A stretch of DNA of 64,000 nucleotides, from contig CM121342.1 in NCBI GenBank assembly GCA_051530055.1, positions 16,306,001-16,370,000 of the forward strand, given 5' to 3'. Origin of the DNA: Neoechinorhynchus agilis. Its lineage: Eukaryota; Acanthocephala. Below are positions 25,398 to 36,701 of this stretch, piece by piece. The notes under the pieces are model-generated. The model saw only the letters and a program-made list of their open reading frames with translations. It made no database searches and was not told where the DNA came from. The first letter of the stretch is position 1, and each line of letters opens with the position of its first letter. A program made the translations under genes and the position numbers.

Positions 25398-26440
25398 ATG
25401 ATGTCCTTTTCAACTGGTGAAGCAGCTCTCTCTAGGAAGTGCGCTTTCTCGAATAGTCGACCGCCTGACTGGAGAGGACCTGAACCCCGTTGCAAGGGAC
25501 CTATTTTTCGGAGCCTCATTGTGTGCCCTCACAAAAAAAGAAGGTGGGATCCGTCCCATCGCCGTATCTTCGACGATACGCCGACTCGCAGGAAAAATTC
25601 TCTGCAAACGTATTACAGAGAAAACCGGACTGCAACTTCGTCCAGTCCAACTGGGCTGCTGCACATCCTGCGGGGGCGGAAGCTATTGTCCACTCGCTCC
25701 GAAACTTTGCTACGAGAAGCTCAGAGCCGTGCGTGGTTCTTAAGTGCGATTTTCGGAACGCCTTTAACTCTCTCAATAGAGAAAGCATGTTCTGCGCAAT
25801 TAGGGATCACGCACCAGAAGCCTTCCAGTATTTTCTCAATGCCTACGGGACGGCGACTCCTTTGCTTTTCGAAGGCCACCTCATTTTGTCCGAAATAGGA
25901 GTGCAGCAAGGAGATCCCCTCGGCCATATCGCATTCTCACTAACAGTAAATCCAATAGCGCATTCTCTCCATTCCAGCTTCAACGCTTGGTACTTGGATG
26001 ACGCTACGCTCGGAGGTGATCCCTCCGTTGTACTGCGCGATCTGGAGATGCTGATTAGGGAGACCTCGAAGATGGGCATTGAGCTTAATGCTGGAAAATG
26101 TTAGCTCCTTGTACTGAATATTGGAGACGCCGCCAAAGTCAAAGAACTAATGGCTGGGTTCGAGGCCGTATCTCCAGGCCTGAAACTCGTGACTCGGGAA
26201 CAACTCAGCCATTCAAATGTGGAAGATGAGATCGGCCATATCATACCGAAACGTTCGTTGCTGTGCGATAGGGTATGCGCTCTCTCGGCTAATGAAGCCT
26301 TGTTTCTCATAAAGAACGCGCTCTTCATCCCCAAATTATTGTACAAGGTTCGCACAGCAACATTTTTCAAACATAAAGAAGGATTGGCTAAGCTCGAAGG
26401 CAAGGTGAGGGTTTGTCTCTAGCGTATGTTAAATGTCCAG
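25398..26440 (+). pseudogene. LINE family 2 reverse transcriptase domain
   Basis: RT motifs occur in two overlapping frames: FFGASLCALTKKEGGIRPIAV (25,417-25,743 frame), then VVLKCDFRNAFNSLNRESM, GVQQGDPLGHIAFSL, NAWYLDDATLGGDP and IELNAGKC (25,490-26,104 frame), with further thumb-like sequence to about 26,420. The catalytic box is YLDD, not YADD. An early TAG (just before 25,386) and at least two frame changes show this copy is dead. Confidence 0.82.
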
Positions 26441-26879
26441 CTCTCAGATGAGGCGTGGCGACAAGCTTCTTTGCCTGTGTTATCTGGGGGATTGGGAATT
26501 CGGGCACTAGTGGACCTTGCTTTGCCGGCCTTTCTTGGATCGTTTGAGGGGAGCCTACCAGTCCGAAGAACATTTTGAAGGAAAAGTTCTGTCTTGACCG
26601 GGATTTCGTGGTGGCGGTTGAGGAATGGTGCCAGCAGACAGGCGCTAACCATGTTCCCGTGAATGGCTTCAGACAGTCGATCTGGGACGGACCTCTTGTC
26701 ACGAGAGCTCACAGCTCTCTACCTTCCGGTTCTCGCGATGGGGTCGTCCGAGCCAGACTGTTGGCAGTTTCAACACGAGAATCTGGGGCGTGGTTGGAGG
26801 CTGTTCCTCTGGCATCAGTGGAAACTCTTCTTACTGACGAGGTAACGAGGATCGCAGTATAATTAAGACTTGGTCTCCC

Positions 26880-27474
26880 GATATGCACGCCCCATCGCTG
26901 TCGATGTGGGTCTTTGGTTGATGCTCTCGGGCGACACGGTCTCGTCTGCAGAAGGTCAGCAGGAAGGTTCTCACGCCATTCTGAAATCAATAACGCAATT
27001 TCTCGGGCGTTGAGAAACGCGAACTTCCCGAGCATCCTGGAACCCTCCCATCTTTGTCAACAAGACGGCCGTAGGCCGGATGGAATTTCGGTCTTCCCGT
27101 GGCGGGAGGGCAAATGCCTTCTCTGGGACGCCACGTGTGTGGATACCCTCGCAGCCAGCAACATCCCCTACTACCTTGAAATCGCCGGTGGTGCCGCCAG
27201 TGCAGCGGAAGGGAGAAAAATACGAAAATATCTTCAATTATCGAGGGCTCACTATTCTGTCCCCTTTGGGGTAGAGACGTATGGAGCGCTCGGCAGCTCG
27301 GCACTCTCTCTGCTCCAGGATCTCTCGAAGAAATTGAGAGAGGCAACCGGAGAATCAAGAGCATGCGTATTCCTTCGACAAAATATCTCGCTAGCAGTAC
27401 AACGGGGCAATGCTGCAAGCGTGATGGCGACGGTCGAGGAAGGACAAAAGCTGGAATTCGGCGGGAGGTGGTGA
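26880..27474 (+). CDS. LINE family 2 conserved C-terminal domain, nuclease-like
   Basis: A 186-residue frame (26,914-27,474) with a zinc-ligand-like CRRSAGRFSRH stretch, then QDGRRPDGISVFPWREG, KCLLWDATCVDTLA and, near the end, FLRQNISLAVQRGNAASVMAT. The spacing RPD ... LLWDxT resembles a PD-(D/E)XK restriction-like nuclease core, which some LINEs use instead of APE; this is inference. The same domain is recognisable in all other family 2 fragments in the window, the strongest conservation within this family. Confidence 0.65.
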
Positions 27475-27539
27475 GTGTGTTAATTGTCGAGAAATGAAGA
27501 TTGATTGAATACATTTATCGTTATCTCAAAAAAAATTAT

Positions 27540-28935
27540 AGTAAAGAAATGGGAGTGAGTACACGAAAGCGTTTTAAAATCTATTGTTTTTATTTCATCG
27601 ATAATGTTTTCCATTAGCGCGTAAAAATTAAAGTGAAGCACTAGGATTTAGTATACGAATGCCTTTTCAAACATCCGTTATTTCATTGGTAATGTTTTCC
27701 AAAAGCGCGTCTAATTTATAGTGAAGAACTAAGAGTGAGTACACGAAAGCGTTCTCAAATCTCTTTTTTATTTGACTCATAATGTTTTCCAAATGCGCGT
27801 CTAAATTATAGCGAAGCACAAAGAGTGCATACACGAATGGGTTTTCAAATCTCTTGTTTTTATTTGATTGATAATGTTTTCCAAAAGCTCGTCCAAATTA
27901 TAGTAAGGTACTAAGGGTAAGTACACGATTGCGTTTCCACATCTCTCGTTTTTAGTTGACTGATAATGTATTCCAAAAGCTCGTCTAAATTATAGTGAAG
28001 AACTAAGACTAAGTACACGAACGCGCTTTTAAATCTCTTGTTTTTATTTTATTTATAGTGTTTTCCAAAAGCGCGTAAAAATTAAAGTGAAGCACTAATA
28101 GATAGTACACGAATGTGTTTCTAAATCTCTTGTTTTTATTTGATTGATAGCCTTTTCCAAAAGTGCGTCCAAATTATAGTGGAACACCAAGAGCGAGTAT
28201 ACGAAAGCGCTTTCAAATCTCTTGTTTTTATTTGGTTGATAATGTTTTCGAAAAGCGCGCAAAAATGAAGTATAGCACTTCGAGTGAGTGCACGAATGTG
28301 TTTTCAAATCTTTGTTTTTATTTGATTGATATGGTTTTCCAAAAGCGCGTAGAAATTAAAGTGAGGCACAAGGAGTAACTACTAAATGCATTTTCACACT
28401 TCCTTTTTTATTTCTAATGTTTTCAAAAGCGCGTCTAAATTATCCTGAAGAACTAAAAGTGAGTACACGAAAGCGTATTCAAATCTATTGTTATTATTTT
28501 ACTCATAATGTTTTCCAAAAGCGCGCCTAGATCAAAGCGAAGCGCTAAGAGTGAGTACACTAATGGGTCTTCAAATCTCTTGTTTTTATTTGATTGATAA
28601 TGTTTTCCAAAAGCGCGTTCAAATTAAAGTGAAGAACTAAGAGTGAGTGCCGAATGCGTTTCCAATCTCTTGTTTTTATTTTATTAATAATTTTTTCCAA
28701 AAGCGCGTCAAAATTAAAGTGAAGCACAAAGAGTTAGTACACGAGTGTATTTTCAAATCTCTTGCTTTTATTTGGTTGATGATTTTTTCCAAAAGCGCGT
28801 ATATATCAAAGCGAAGCACTAAAGGTGAGTACACGAAAGCGTTTTCAAATCTCTTGTTTTTATTTGATTGATAATGTTTTCCATTAGCGCGTTTAAACTA
28901 AAGTGAAGAACTAGGAGTGAGTACACGAATGCGTT
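27540..28935. repeat. diverged 92-bp minisatellite, about 15 copies
   Basis: Units of about 92-95 bp beginning GAGTACACGAAAGCG or GAGTACACGAATGCG, the same family and orientation as 8,741-13,089 but more diverged from one another (TTGTTTTTATTTGATTGATAATG variant). The first unit begins with AAATTATAG, exactly the bases that follow GCGCGTCT in the consensus, so it continues the phase in which the left array broke off. Confidence 0.95.
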
Positions 28936-29373
28936 GACCCGAAATGTGTTAGCAAGCTTTAAATTTTGAAACAGCTTAACACCAAAACGATAATCTGATA
29001 TAAAATGTTGCTTTTGAACAAACAAAACAAGGATTTTCAGTAAGAAGTTATTTCTAAAAATTTTACTTGTGATGGGAAATATTTCGAAAGAGGAAACCTC
29101 GCCTTATCAATCATTGTTTGCTACCGAGATTATCTTCACCACAATTCAAAATTTACCATAGCGATGGATATTCTCGATATGATTATTTCTAAAATATGCC
29201 TTAAAGTCTTTTCGCACACTTGAAAGCAAGGTAAGAGAAAGATGTCAAGAACAGTTTTTTAGAACATTAATTGCCGGGGAGAAAAAAATACATGAGTTAT
29301 GTTTTCTTCTTTACGGAATTCAAAATATAAAGAGGTAAAACGACGAGGTCGTCTCAAACTAATCTATGGCTTA
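28936..29373. other. no gene seen
   Basis: About 440 bases of AT-rich unique sequence between the minisatellite and the stop of the potassium-channel gene. Probably 3' flank. No RNA gene or repeat recognised. Confidence 0.6.
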
Positions 29374-32300
29374 TTAATTTCGACCGAGTTCAACCTCGCA
29401 TGCCATTTCAATGTCTTCATTGTCGTTGTTATATTCGTTCCTTTTCTCGGACGCCTTCCTTTCCTTCGCTTTTACGATTTGCTTGAGTAATCGTAGAAGA
29501 TCTTTTTCATTCGAATACGGAACACAATATAGACTGCAAGCAATTGGAATAATCATTGCGGTGATTATTTGACCCGCGCAAATAACAATCGCAGCGGCGA
29601 CCGTTGCAACCGCACCTTTGGGTACAATGTCACCGTATCCAATCGTGAGCATTGATATTAAAGCAAACCAAATCCCATCGCCAATATTCTTAATCGTAGT
29701 TTCTATAGAGTAGCTTTCGATGTAGAACATGGCGGCACCGGCGATGACGGACGAAATGATGATCACTTGGATGAGTTGGAAAAAGACAAACGAATTTTTG
29801 AAGATAGTGTCCGTCAGAACACGAGTAATTGTATTTGCTTTGAAGAAGTCGAACAAGTGAAAGAGAGACAGAGTGTGGAGGTTATCGACGGTCATCAAAA
29901 AAATAACATTAGCGGTTGATTTGTTTTCCATTGTAAGTTCAACGACAAGTGAAATCCAGAAGCCGGAAGCTGAGAGTAGATCAGCCAATAGAAGAGAAGG
30001 TGTTGTAAGTGTTCGGAAAAGGCGGGGACAAGTGATGAAACGAATGGCCAGGTCAATACCCAAAATGAAATTTATACCAATACGAAGTGGATTTAGTGTG
30101 ATCCGCAGGCGTACAATGGATGCCAAATAAAATTATAACAGCGTTAATCTTTTAAAATTGAAGGAGGAATCTAAAAGTGCTCAAAAAAAGAATAGTCAAC
30201 GATGATTTCAAAAAAATATATATTAAAAGATAATAAATTTAATGAACGACGTGGAAACAAGTCGCACCGAGAAAATTCTTAAAAGTGATCAAAAAATACT
30301 AATAAACTATTTCAAAAATACGATACTTTAAAAGACTTTAAATTTGATGAACGACGTGGAAACAAGTCGCACCGAGAATATTCTTAAAAGTGATCAAAAA
30401 ATACTAACAAACTACTACAAAAATCAAATATATTAAAAGGCAATAAATTTGATGAACGACGTTGGAACTATCCGATAGCTTAATCCTTAAAAGTGATCAA
30501 AAAATACTAATAAACTATTTCAAAAATACGATACTTTAAAAGACTTTAAATTTGATGAACGACGTGGAAACAAATCGCACCGAGAAAATTCTTAAAAGTG
30601 TTCAAAAAATACTAAGAAACTATTTCAAAAATATGATACTTTAAAAGACTTTAAATTTGATGAACGACGTGGAAACTAGCCGCCACTTAAATCCTTAATG
30701 ATTTTTGGCAATGCTATGCGATGATTTAAAAAATCAAATATATTAAAAGACAATAAATTTTATGAACCACATGGGAACTATCCGATAGCTTAATCCTTAA
30801 ACGTGTTCAAAAAATACTAATAAACTATTTCAAAAATACGATACTTTAAAATACTTTAAATTTGATGGACGACGTGGAAACTAGCCGCCACTTAAATCAT
30901 TAAACGACAATAAATTTTATGAACCACGTAGGAACTATCCGATAGCTTAATCCTTAAACGTGTTCAAAAAAATACTAATAAACTATTTCAAAAATACGAT
31001 ACTTTAAAAGACTTTAAATTTGATGAACGACGTGGAAACAAGTCGCACCGAGAAAATTCTTAAAAGTGATCAAAAATACTAATAAACTATTTCAAAAATA
31101 CGATACTTTAAAAAACTTTAAAATTTATGAGCGACGTGGAAACAAATCGCACCGAGAATATTCTTAAAAGTGATCAAAAAGTACTAATAAACTATTTCAA
31201 AAATACGATACTTTAAAAGACTTTAAATTTGATGAACGACGTGGAAACAAGTCGCACCGAGAAAATTCTTAAAAGTGATCAAAAAATACTAAGAAACTAT
31301 TTCAAAAATACGATACTTTAAAAGACTTTAAATTTTATGAACGACGTGGAAACAAATCGCACCGAGAAAATTCTTAAAAGTGATCAAAAAATACTAATAA
31401 ACTATTTCAAAAATACGATACTTTAAAAGACTTTAAATTTGATGAACGACGTGGAAACAAGTCGAACCGAGAAAATTCTTAAAAGTGTTCAAAAAATACT
31501 AATAAACTATTACAAAAATCAAATATATTAAAAGGCAATAAATTTTATGAACGACGTTGGAACTATCCGATGGCTTAATCCTTAAACATATCTAAAAAAA
31601 GACTAATAAACGATTTCAAAAATCTAATAAATTAAAGACAATGAATTTGATAATTTAAACGGGCAAAAAGCGCCCGATTCACGGCTCACGTTTTGTCAAA
31701 TACTTGTCCTAAAATTTCACACTAAGATCCGCTTGCTTGAAGATGGCTCGCATAATCTTGTAGCGTCTTGTATCCGCATTTTCTTCAAAATACATTATCC
31801 GAGCAATACCGCTGATCACAATCAGCAAAAGTCTCAATACGTTGATAACAAAAGCGAACTTGGACGAGTACGGGCGGGTAAAAACAGTCCATATTTCAGA
31901 CAAATTCGAGCTGACCATACTGATGTCAAGCGAAGTCTCTTCTTGTTTTAGGTAGCGATTGATCAAGTCACCTTCGAATTCAAAAAAGATGAGCTCTTTC
32001 AGGAAAGTACCGACGTCAACATCCTTGGGTCGCCGGATCGTATCCGTTCGGTAAATGTTCAGTATTGCCTTAAAGCAATCGGCGTTTCGTTCAAAGAAAT
32101 AAGAATCTTCGTCTTGGCCAAGAAATCCTCGAAGTTTTGAAGGATTTGCTAACAGTGAACTTGGATATCTCCGCAACAATAAACGACTAATGGCGAATTT
32201 CGTCCCTGATACATTGAACAAAAGTTTAGTGCGCTGAGAAAGCCGTGCGTAGATTTCACGTTCATTTTCAATATCAAAGTATCCGCAAAGTCTAAAAGAT

Positions 32301-32380
32301 TTCTTTATCGTTAATGATTCCTTAATCTCGACGGATTGAATTACCTTGAATAACGAAAAGCGGATAGTTGTATTACTGCG
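29374..32380 (-). CDS. Shaker-type (Kv) potassium channel subunit with neutralised S4
   Basis: Membrane potassium channel alpha subunit in at least two exons. The upstream exon (about 32,380-31,709, preceded by an ACAG acceptor) encodes the T1 tetramerisation domain (LLFNVSGTKFAISRLLLRRY, then FFERNADCFKAILNIYR) and S1. The downstream exon (30,126-29,374) encodes S2 (FILGIDLAIRFITCP), S3, S4, S5, the pore with the selectivity filter TIGYGD, S6 and a charged tail. S4 reads LHTLSLFHLFDFFK where Shaker has LRVIRLVRVFRIFK, so four arginines are replaced by H, S, H and D. S6 has AMIIPIAC instead of the PVP gate motif. A 105-bp minisatellite fills the intron. No in-frame AG acceptor was found for the downstream exon. 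The first coding exon lies further upstream. Confidence 0.8.
30150..31650. repeat. 105-bp minisatellite in potassium-channel intron, about 14 copies
   Basis: Units of about 105 bp built on AAAAGTGATCAAAAAATACT, GATACTTTAAAAGACTTTAA and GATGAACGACGTGGAAACAA. Several shorter variants contain GGAACTATCCGATAGCTTAA. The array occupies almost the whole interval between the two channel exons. Confidence 0.95.
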
Positions 32381-33426
32381 CTGTCGTTACTGGACAATTT
32401 CCTCATTGCAATGGTTTTCAAAAAAAAGATCGACGCTCGTGGGTTTTACGAGGAGTAAAAATGACGAACTCTTTTTTGTAAGGATGACTTATATCGTTGA
32501 ATGTCTCTTGGGCAAAAATTAATAGCATCTATGGCATAGGAGAGCCAATCAAAACAATGTTCAGTTTCGTAGTTAATTTTTTAGTCTATGACTCGTTGAA
32601 GTCAACTTTGGACTCTAATTAAAATTGAGTCTTATAGCAACTAATATCACTTTAAAAGTATTATTTTGTTTGAAGATTGAACTATTCATGCTTTTTTGTG
32701 GCGTAGACGATTAAAAGACTTTCTAAAGGTCGTTAAAGTGATTACGAATAAAACACATAAAACAACTTTGATACAGGCACAAGATTGTGTGCTGAAATAT
32801 CGGATTTAATATAGCCTTTTAATTATTTTGCGCCATAGACAAACATAATTCAAACTGATGTCAATAAGAAATTAATCCGATTGTCTTTTATACGAGTTAA
32901 ATTAAACATTTTTGAGCGTTTATTCACTTCTGCTTTTTCGTACATCATTTAGGTTCTTTGGAATTTAAAGAATGAATAAATACTCAACATTCACTTTTCT
33001 TAACCATTCGATTCTTCGCAATATTCATGTATTGCAATATCATCGATCCCACGATTTTCTATTGAACAGTGTGCCTTACATGACTTTCCTTTTCACTTGT
33101 CTATACCATTTTTTTCTATGTTACAAAAGCAAAAGATTTTGCGACTAACTGCAAAATTGAAAATGTAGCCCGATTTTGCTTTATAATTTCTGAAAATGAA
33201 ATCATAATTACCTTTTTCGCACACTGTAACGTTCAAATCAGCAGGTTATCTTTATTTCCTTCATGGAAAATCGTTCCGAATCTATGATTCCAGGGTGAAA
33301 TTCTTTTTTACGAAAAGAATTTTAGGTACCTGCACTCTGATCACTAAATAAAAAAAGGAGTGTTTGAATAATAAAGCATTAAAGAAAATTTTAAAATTAA
33401 CATCAGTTAAAATGCAGCATTTATTT
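32381..33426. other. no gene seen
   Basis: AT-rich sequence between the T1 exon of the channel gene and the 3' end of RSL24D1. It must contain an upstream intron or exon of the channel gene, but no convincing coding segment or repeat was recognised. Confidence 0.5.
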
Positions 33427-34122
33427 TTAGTTCATTTCACATTCCATTTCCACATCTTCTTTTTCGAAATCCGGCAAATTATCGATCTCCTCTGGTTCAT
33501 TTATATTCTTTTCATACACTTCGAATCCATCATCTTCTTCGTCTATTTTCCTCAGAGCTCTCATTTCATTGAGTCGGTGACTGAAAAGACGTCCGGCTCC
33601 CTTTTCAAAGTTCAATTTCTTCGAACCCAAGGCATAGACTACTTCTGAATCAATTTTTGTTGCATCCGGATGTTGTAGAAGGTTCAAATGCCGTTCAATT
33701 TCTCTTAAATCCGATTTCATTCGGTCCTTGGTTCCTTTAAGTAATCGCTTCTTCAAATGACGGTTCTGTCGTTTCAACTGAATTTCATGGATTCGTTTCA
33801 ATGCCCCCATTGCCTTTTGCCAATGTGCCCGTGAATACTTCATCGGCTCAGCTCTTTGCCTCTCAAATTCAAATACTTTATCCTGAGACAATTCCTTTCC
33901 ATTTGCTTTGCGATAAGCTTTTGTCCATTTGATCTTACAGGGATTTTTGTTCTTTTTGAACAATCGATGGCACTTTGCCCGGCAAAATCGGAATGTCTAT
34001 GAAAGATAAAGAATTAAAGCATGAAATGCATAAAGACTTACTCGGCAATCGTTACGGACGAATGTAATTCCATGTCCAGGATACATCGGTCCAGAACAAA
34101 AGTTGCACGAAAATATACGCAT
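33427..34122 (-). CDS. RSL24D1: RSL24D1 / RLP24, ribosome biogenesis protein
   Basis: RLP24 binds pre-60S ribosomal subunits in the nucleolus and is later exchanged for ribosomal protein L24. Exon 1 (34,122-34,042) encodes [18 protein letters not shown] and FVRNDCR. A canonical 45-nt intron (GTAAGT ... CATAG) follows, and exon 2 (33,996-33,427) continues [33 protein letters not shown] and [10 protein letters not shown]. The CxxC...CxxxC zinc-ribbon cysteines are all present. The protein is about 216 residues, close to yeast Rlp24 (199) and longer than human (163), with an acidic C-terminal tail. Frames join without error, so this gene looks intact and gives a good model of a normal short intron here. 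Confidence 0.95.
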
Positions 34123-34164
34123 CTATAAGTGAGAGTCAGATTTTAAAAAACAAAATCATTACAT

Positions 34165-34235
34165 TTTCTTTTTTGGGATTTTACTTGCACCAACACGCTC
34201 GCGGCGTCCCCCCTTACGGAATGCCATTTCAAAGC
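34165..34235 (+). mobile_element. short fragment of LINE family 2 3' domain
   Basis: GGGATTTTACTTGCACCAAC and following bases closely match 34,772-34,835 (GGGATTTTACCTGCCCCAAC), the WDFTCPNTLAA part of the C-terminal domain. It lies just beyond the 5' end of RSL24D1. It is only about 70 bp long. Confidence 0.55.
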
Positions 34236-34689
34236 TTGTGGGACATTGAACAACGGTTTCCCGAAATTTTCGGAAAAGCAGGTTTTGAGTTTTTTCGTCT
34301 TGAATTGTACATCTCGATGAAGACAGAGTTGTTTTTGACGTTGGGTTTTGTATCTGGGCCCTCTTCTATGTCCAGGTTTGTCCCGGAAATATTGCAACCC
34401 TTTTCTACGATCGGAGATCATCTTTACGGTGGCAGTGGTCGCTGTTTGATTTCTTTTCAACCGAATAAAATGTCTTATCTTATAGACCACGGATCACTTT
34501 TTTGGGGTCATGCCTTAACGGTACAAACCGCGTTTTTTTTCGAAAGTTCTCGGTGCGATATTGTAAATATAAATTGTTTCCCGTTCGCTTCATTGATCGT
34601 ATTTTTAACATTATCTGTACTTTTTCACTCGATGCGGCGTTTGCACATATAACCTTTGAGAATAATCACGTTTTAAAATAATCATTTGA

Positions 34690-35085
34690 GATAGGACTGT
34701 TGTTACTATCCCGGAACGACGGTAAACGCCCTGATGGAGCCCCCCTATGGTGCTCCGGGAAAATACTGGTTTGGGATTTTACCTGCCCCAACACGCTCGC
34801 AGCATCCCACTTACGGAATGTCATTTCAAAAGCGGGAGCAGTCGCCAGCTTCAGCGAGGAAAAGAAGCGGCAGAAGTACTCCTCGCTCGTTGGGCATCAA
34901 TATATTTTCATCCCGATTGCGGTGGAAACACTGGGATGTCTCGGAAAAGAAGCCGATTATTTCCTTTCTCAACTGGGAAAGATACTGAAATATGCCACCG
35001 GCGATATGCGCTCCAGCAGCTTCCTGCTGCAGCGAATCAGCGCGGCGATCAGCTGATTTACAATCGTGGCGACAGTTGCAGAATT
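34690..35085 (+). mobile_element. LINE family 2 3' fragment
   Basis: A frame at 34,700-35,056 encodes KRPDGAPLWCSGKILVWDFT, then FIPIAVETLGCLG and SSSFLLQRISAAIS, the conserved C-terminal domain of family 2 in a diverged subfamily (WDFTCPNT for WDATCVDT). It is 5'-truncated, as is usual for dead LINE copies. Confidence 0.8.
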
Positions 35086-35214
35086 GGACGAAAAGGAGGA
35101 ATTTGTGAACGAAAAGCAAAATGACCCAAACGAATCGACTTAATCAGCCAAAAATACAAAAAAGAGAAGAATCGGCCTAGAATCATAGCGTTCTTTCGTT
35201 TTTTCATAGGCTCT

Positions 35215-35590
35215 TCGCCGACGTTTGTACCATTTGTTATTAAGACGGACTTTCAGGAATTTGGTCCAGAGATGTTCTACCAACTGCGTGCCATTTGCAA
35301 CGACCAACAAATGCGAGACGGCTGTTTTCTCTAAGACGTTCCCTGGAGGAAGCTCACTGACGAATCCCACCTCCTGGAGGTATCCGAGGATCCGGAGGGA
35401 TGTACAAACTCTTAACTGTTGCGTGCCATTTGCAACGACCAACAAATGCGAGACGGCTGTTTTCTCTAAGACGTTCCCTGGAGGAAGCTCACTGACGAAT
35501 CCCACCTCCTGGAGGTATCCGAGGATCCGGAGGGATGTACAAACTCTTAACTGTTGTTAATCAGAGTTTAAGTTGTCATATCACTTCTCT
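35215..35590 (+). repeat. SINE-A 3' part, duplicated in tandem
   Basis: About 134 bases (35,286-35,417) are repeated immediately (35,418-35,554), both containing CTCACTGACGAATCCCACCT, GGATCCGGAGGGATGTACAA and ACTCTTAACTG, the SINE-A body seen at 15.3-15.8 kb. The second copy continues into the SINE-A tail (CACTTCTCTGATGTAA). Confidence 0.8.
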
Positions 35591-35809
35591 GATGTAAAAC
35601 ATAAAATTCGACCGACGAAAGTGCTAAAACAATTCATAATAAAAAAGAATTATATACTTGCGGTCGAGAATATCAGCTGACAATCGAACAATTTGTACTT
35701 TATTTACGTGTTTTTAAGTGCGAATAAACGACAAACAACCTTTATATAGGCACGAGACTGTGCGTCGAAATATCGGATTTAATAAATCTTTTAATTTCCC
35801 TACTCTCTC

Positions 35810-36105
35810 GAAATCCCTGGAGGTGGAGCCAGTGCAGCGGAAGGGAGGAAGGTACGAAAATATACGGATTTAGCAAGGGCCCACTATTTTGTCCCCTTCG
35901 GAGTAGAGACGTGTGGAGCGTTTGGCAGCTCGGCACTCACTCTGCTCCAGGATCTCTCGAAGAAATTGAGAGAAACGACCGGCGACGCACGAGCAGGTGT
36001 ATTCCTTCGACAAAATATTTCGCTGGCAGTACAACGAGGCAATGCTGCCAGCGTGATGGCGACGGTCGAGGAAGGAGAGAAGTTCCAATTTTGCGGACGG
36101 TGATG
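35810..36105 (+). mobile_element. LINE family 2 extreme 3' fragment
   Basis: Closely similar to 27,187-27,475: ASAAEGRK, RAHYFVPFGVETCGAFGSSA, FLRQNISLAVQRGNAASVMA and EEGEKF then stop. A short 5'-truncated copy, more similar to the 24-27 kb element than the copy at 34.7 kb. Confidence 0.85.
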
Positions 36106-36700
36106 ATTCCACGTTTTGTGCTTTATTATTGTAAAACCTAGAAAAAAGTTTTTCCTAAATTTTTACGTCATCAACGAGAACTTTATTTACAATAAACATT
36201 TAAACTTACCTTAATTCTAAACTTCTTGGCTTTCATTTGATTAATTCGACACATTAAAGCATTTGCGCAAACTGCTTTCTAAATTTCTTATTATCTTAAA
36301 AGTGCACTACTTCATATCGTAAGGAAAGCATTGCTCTAGACTTCAAATTGGCACCTTTAATCTGCTCAAAATATTCAGTTTGTTTACGTTTGACAATTCT
36401 GTCATTTATTTTGGTCTTGATTAATTTGACACATTAAATCACTTGCGGAAACTACTTTCTAAATTTCTTATATCTTAAAAAAGCACTACCCCTCGATATC
36501 GTAAGGAGAGCATTGCTCGAGTATTCAAATTGACACTATATACCCACTCAAAAGATTAAGTTTGTTTAGGTTTGACCATCCTATCATTTATTTGGGTCAA
36601 TCAAATTGTTGGGCGTTTAATTTTCGGATTTTACCAAACATATTTGTCTGGGTCACATGGGGCTCTGTATTCATTGGGCACGTATTTTCTTTTTATTTCT
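36106..36700. other. no gene seen; imperfect AT-rich duplication
   Basis: Two related stretches (about 36,225-36,345 and 36,415-36,525) share TTTGATTAATTCGACACATTAAA-like text, a GCGCAAACT/GCGGAAACT step and CATATCGTAAGGAAAGCATT-like text. This looks like an old local duplication of about 190 bp. Nothing coding was recognised. Confidence 0.5.
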
Positions 36701-36701
36701 C

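Larger units (their letters stand above)
24228..27535 (+). mobile_element. LINE-like element family 2 (no APE domain, PD-(D/E)XK-like C-terminus)
   Basis: A GC-richer element beside the NUMT, starting near 24,228 and ending in an A-run at 27,527-27,535, directly before the diverged 92-bp array. It holds an N-terminal region with one CxxC zinc-finger-like motif (CPVCGRSF), a central reverse transcriptase with a YLDD catalytic box and a conserved C-terminal domain (RRPDGISVF...CLLWDATCVD...VPFGVETYGALG...FLRQNISLAVQRGNAASV). No AP-endonuclease precedes the RT. The frame changes several times. Its 3' portion is repeated at 34.7, 35.8 and 62.3-63.1 kb and an RT piece at 55.9 kb. I recognise the RT type from animal genomes but cannot name the clade. 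Confidence 0.8.

Noticed and set aside
28163-28871. Small frames in the diverged minisatellite
   Set aside because: They follow the 92-bp period and disappear with indels between units; not genes.
34143-34490. Minus-strand frame of 115 codons upstream of RSL24D1
   Set aside because: Overlaps a LINE family 2 fragment on the other strand, has no recognised domain, and RSL24D1 already starts at 34,122.
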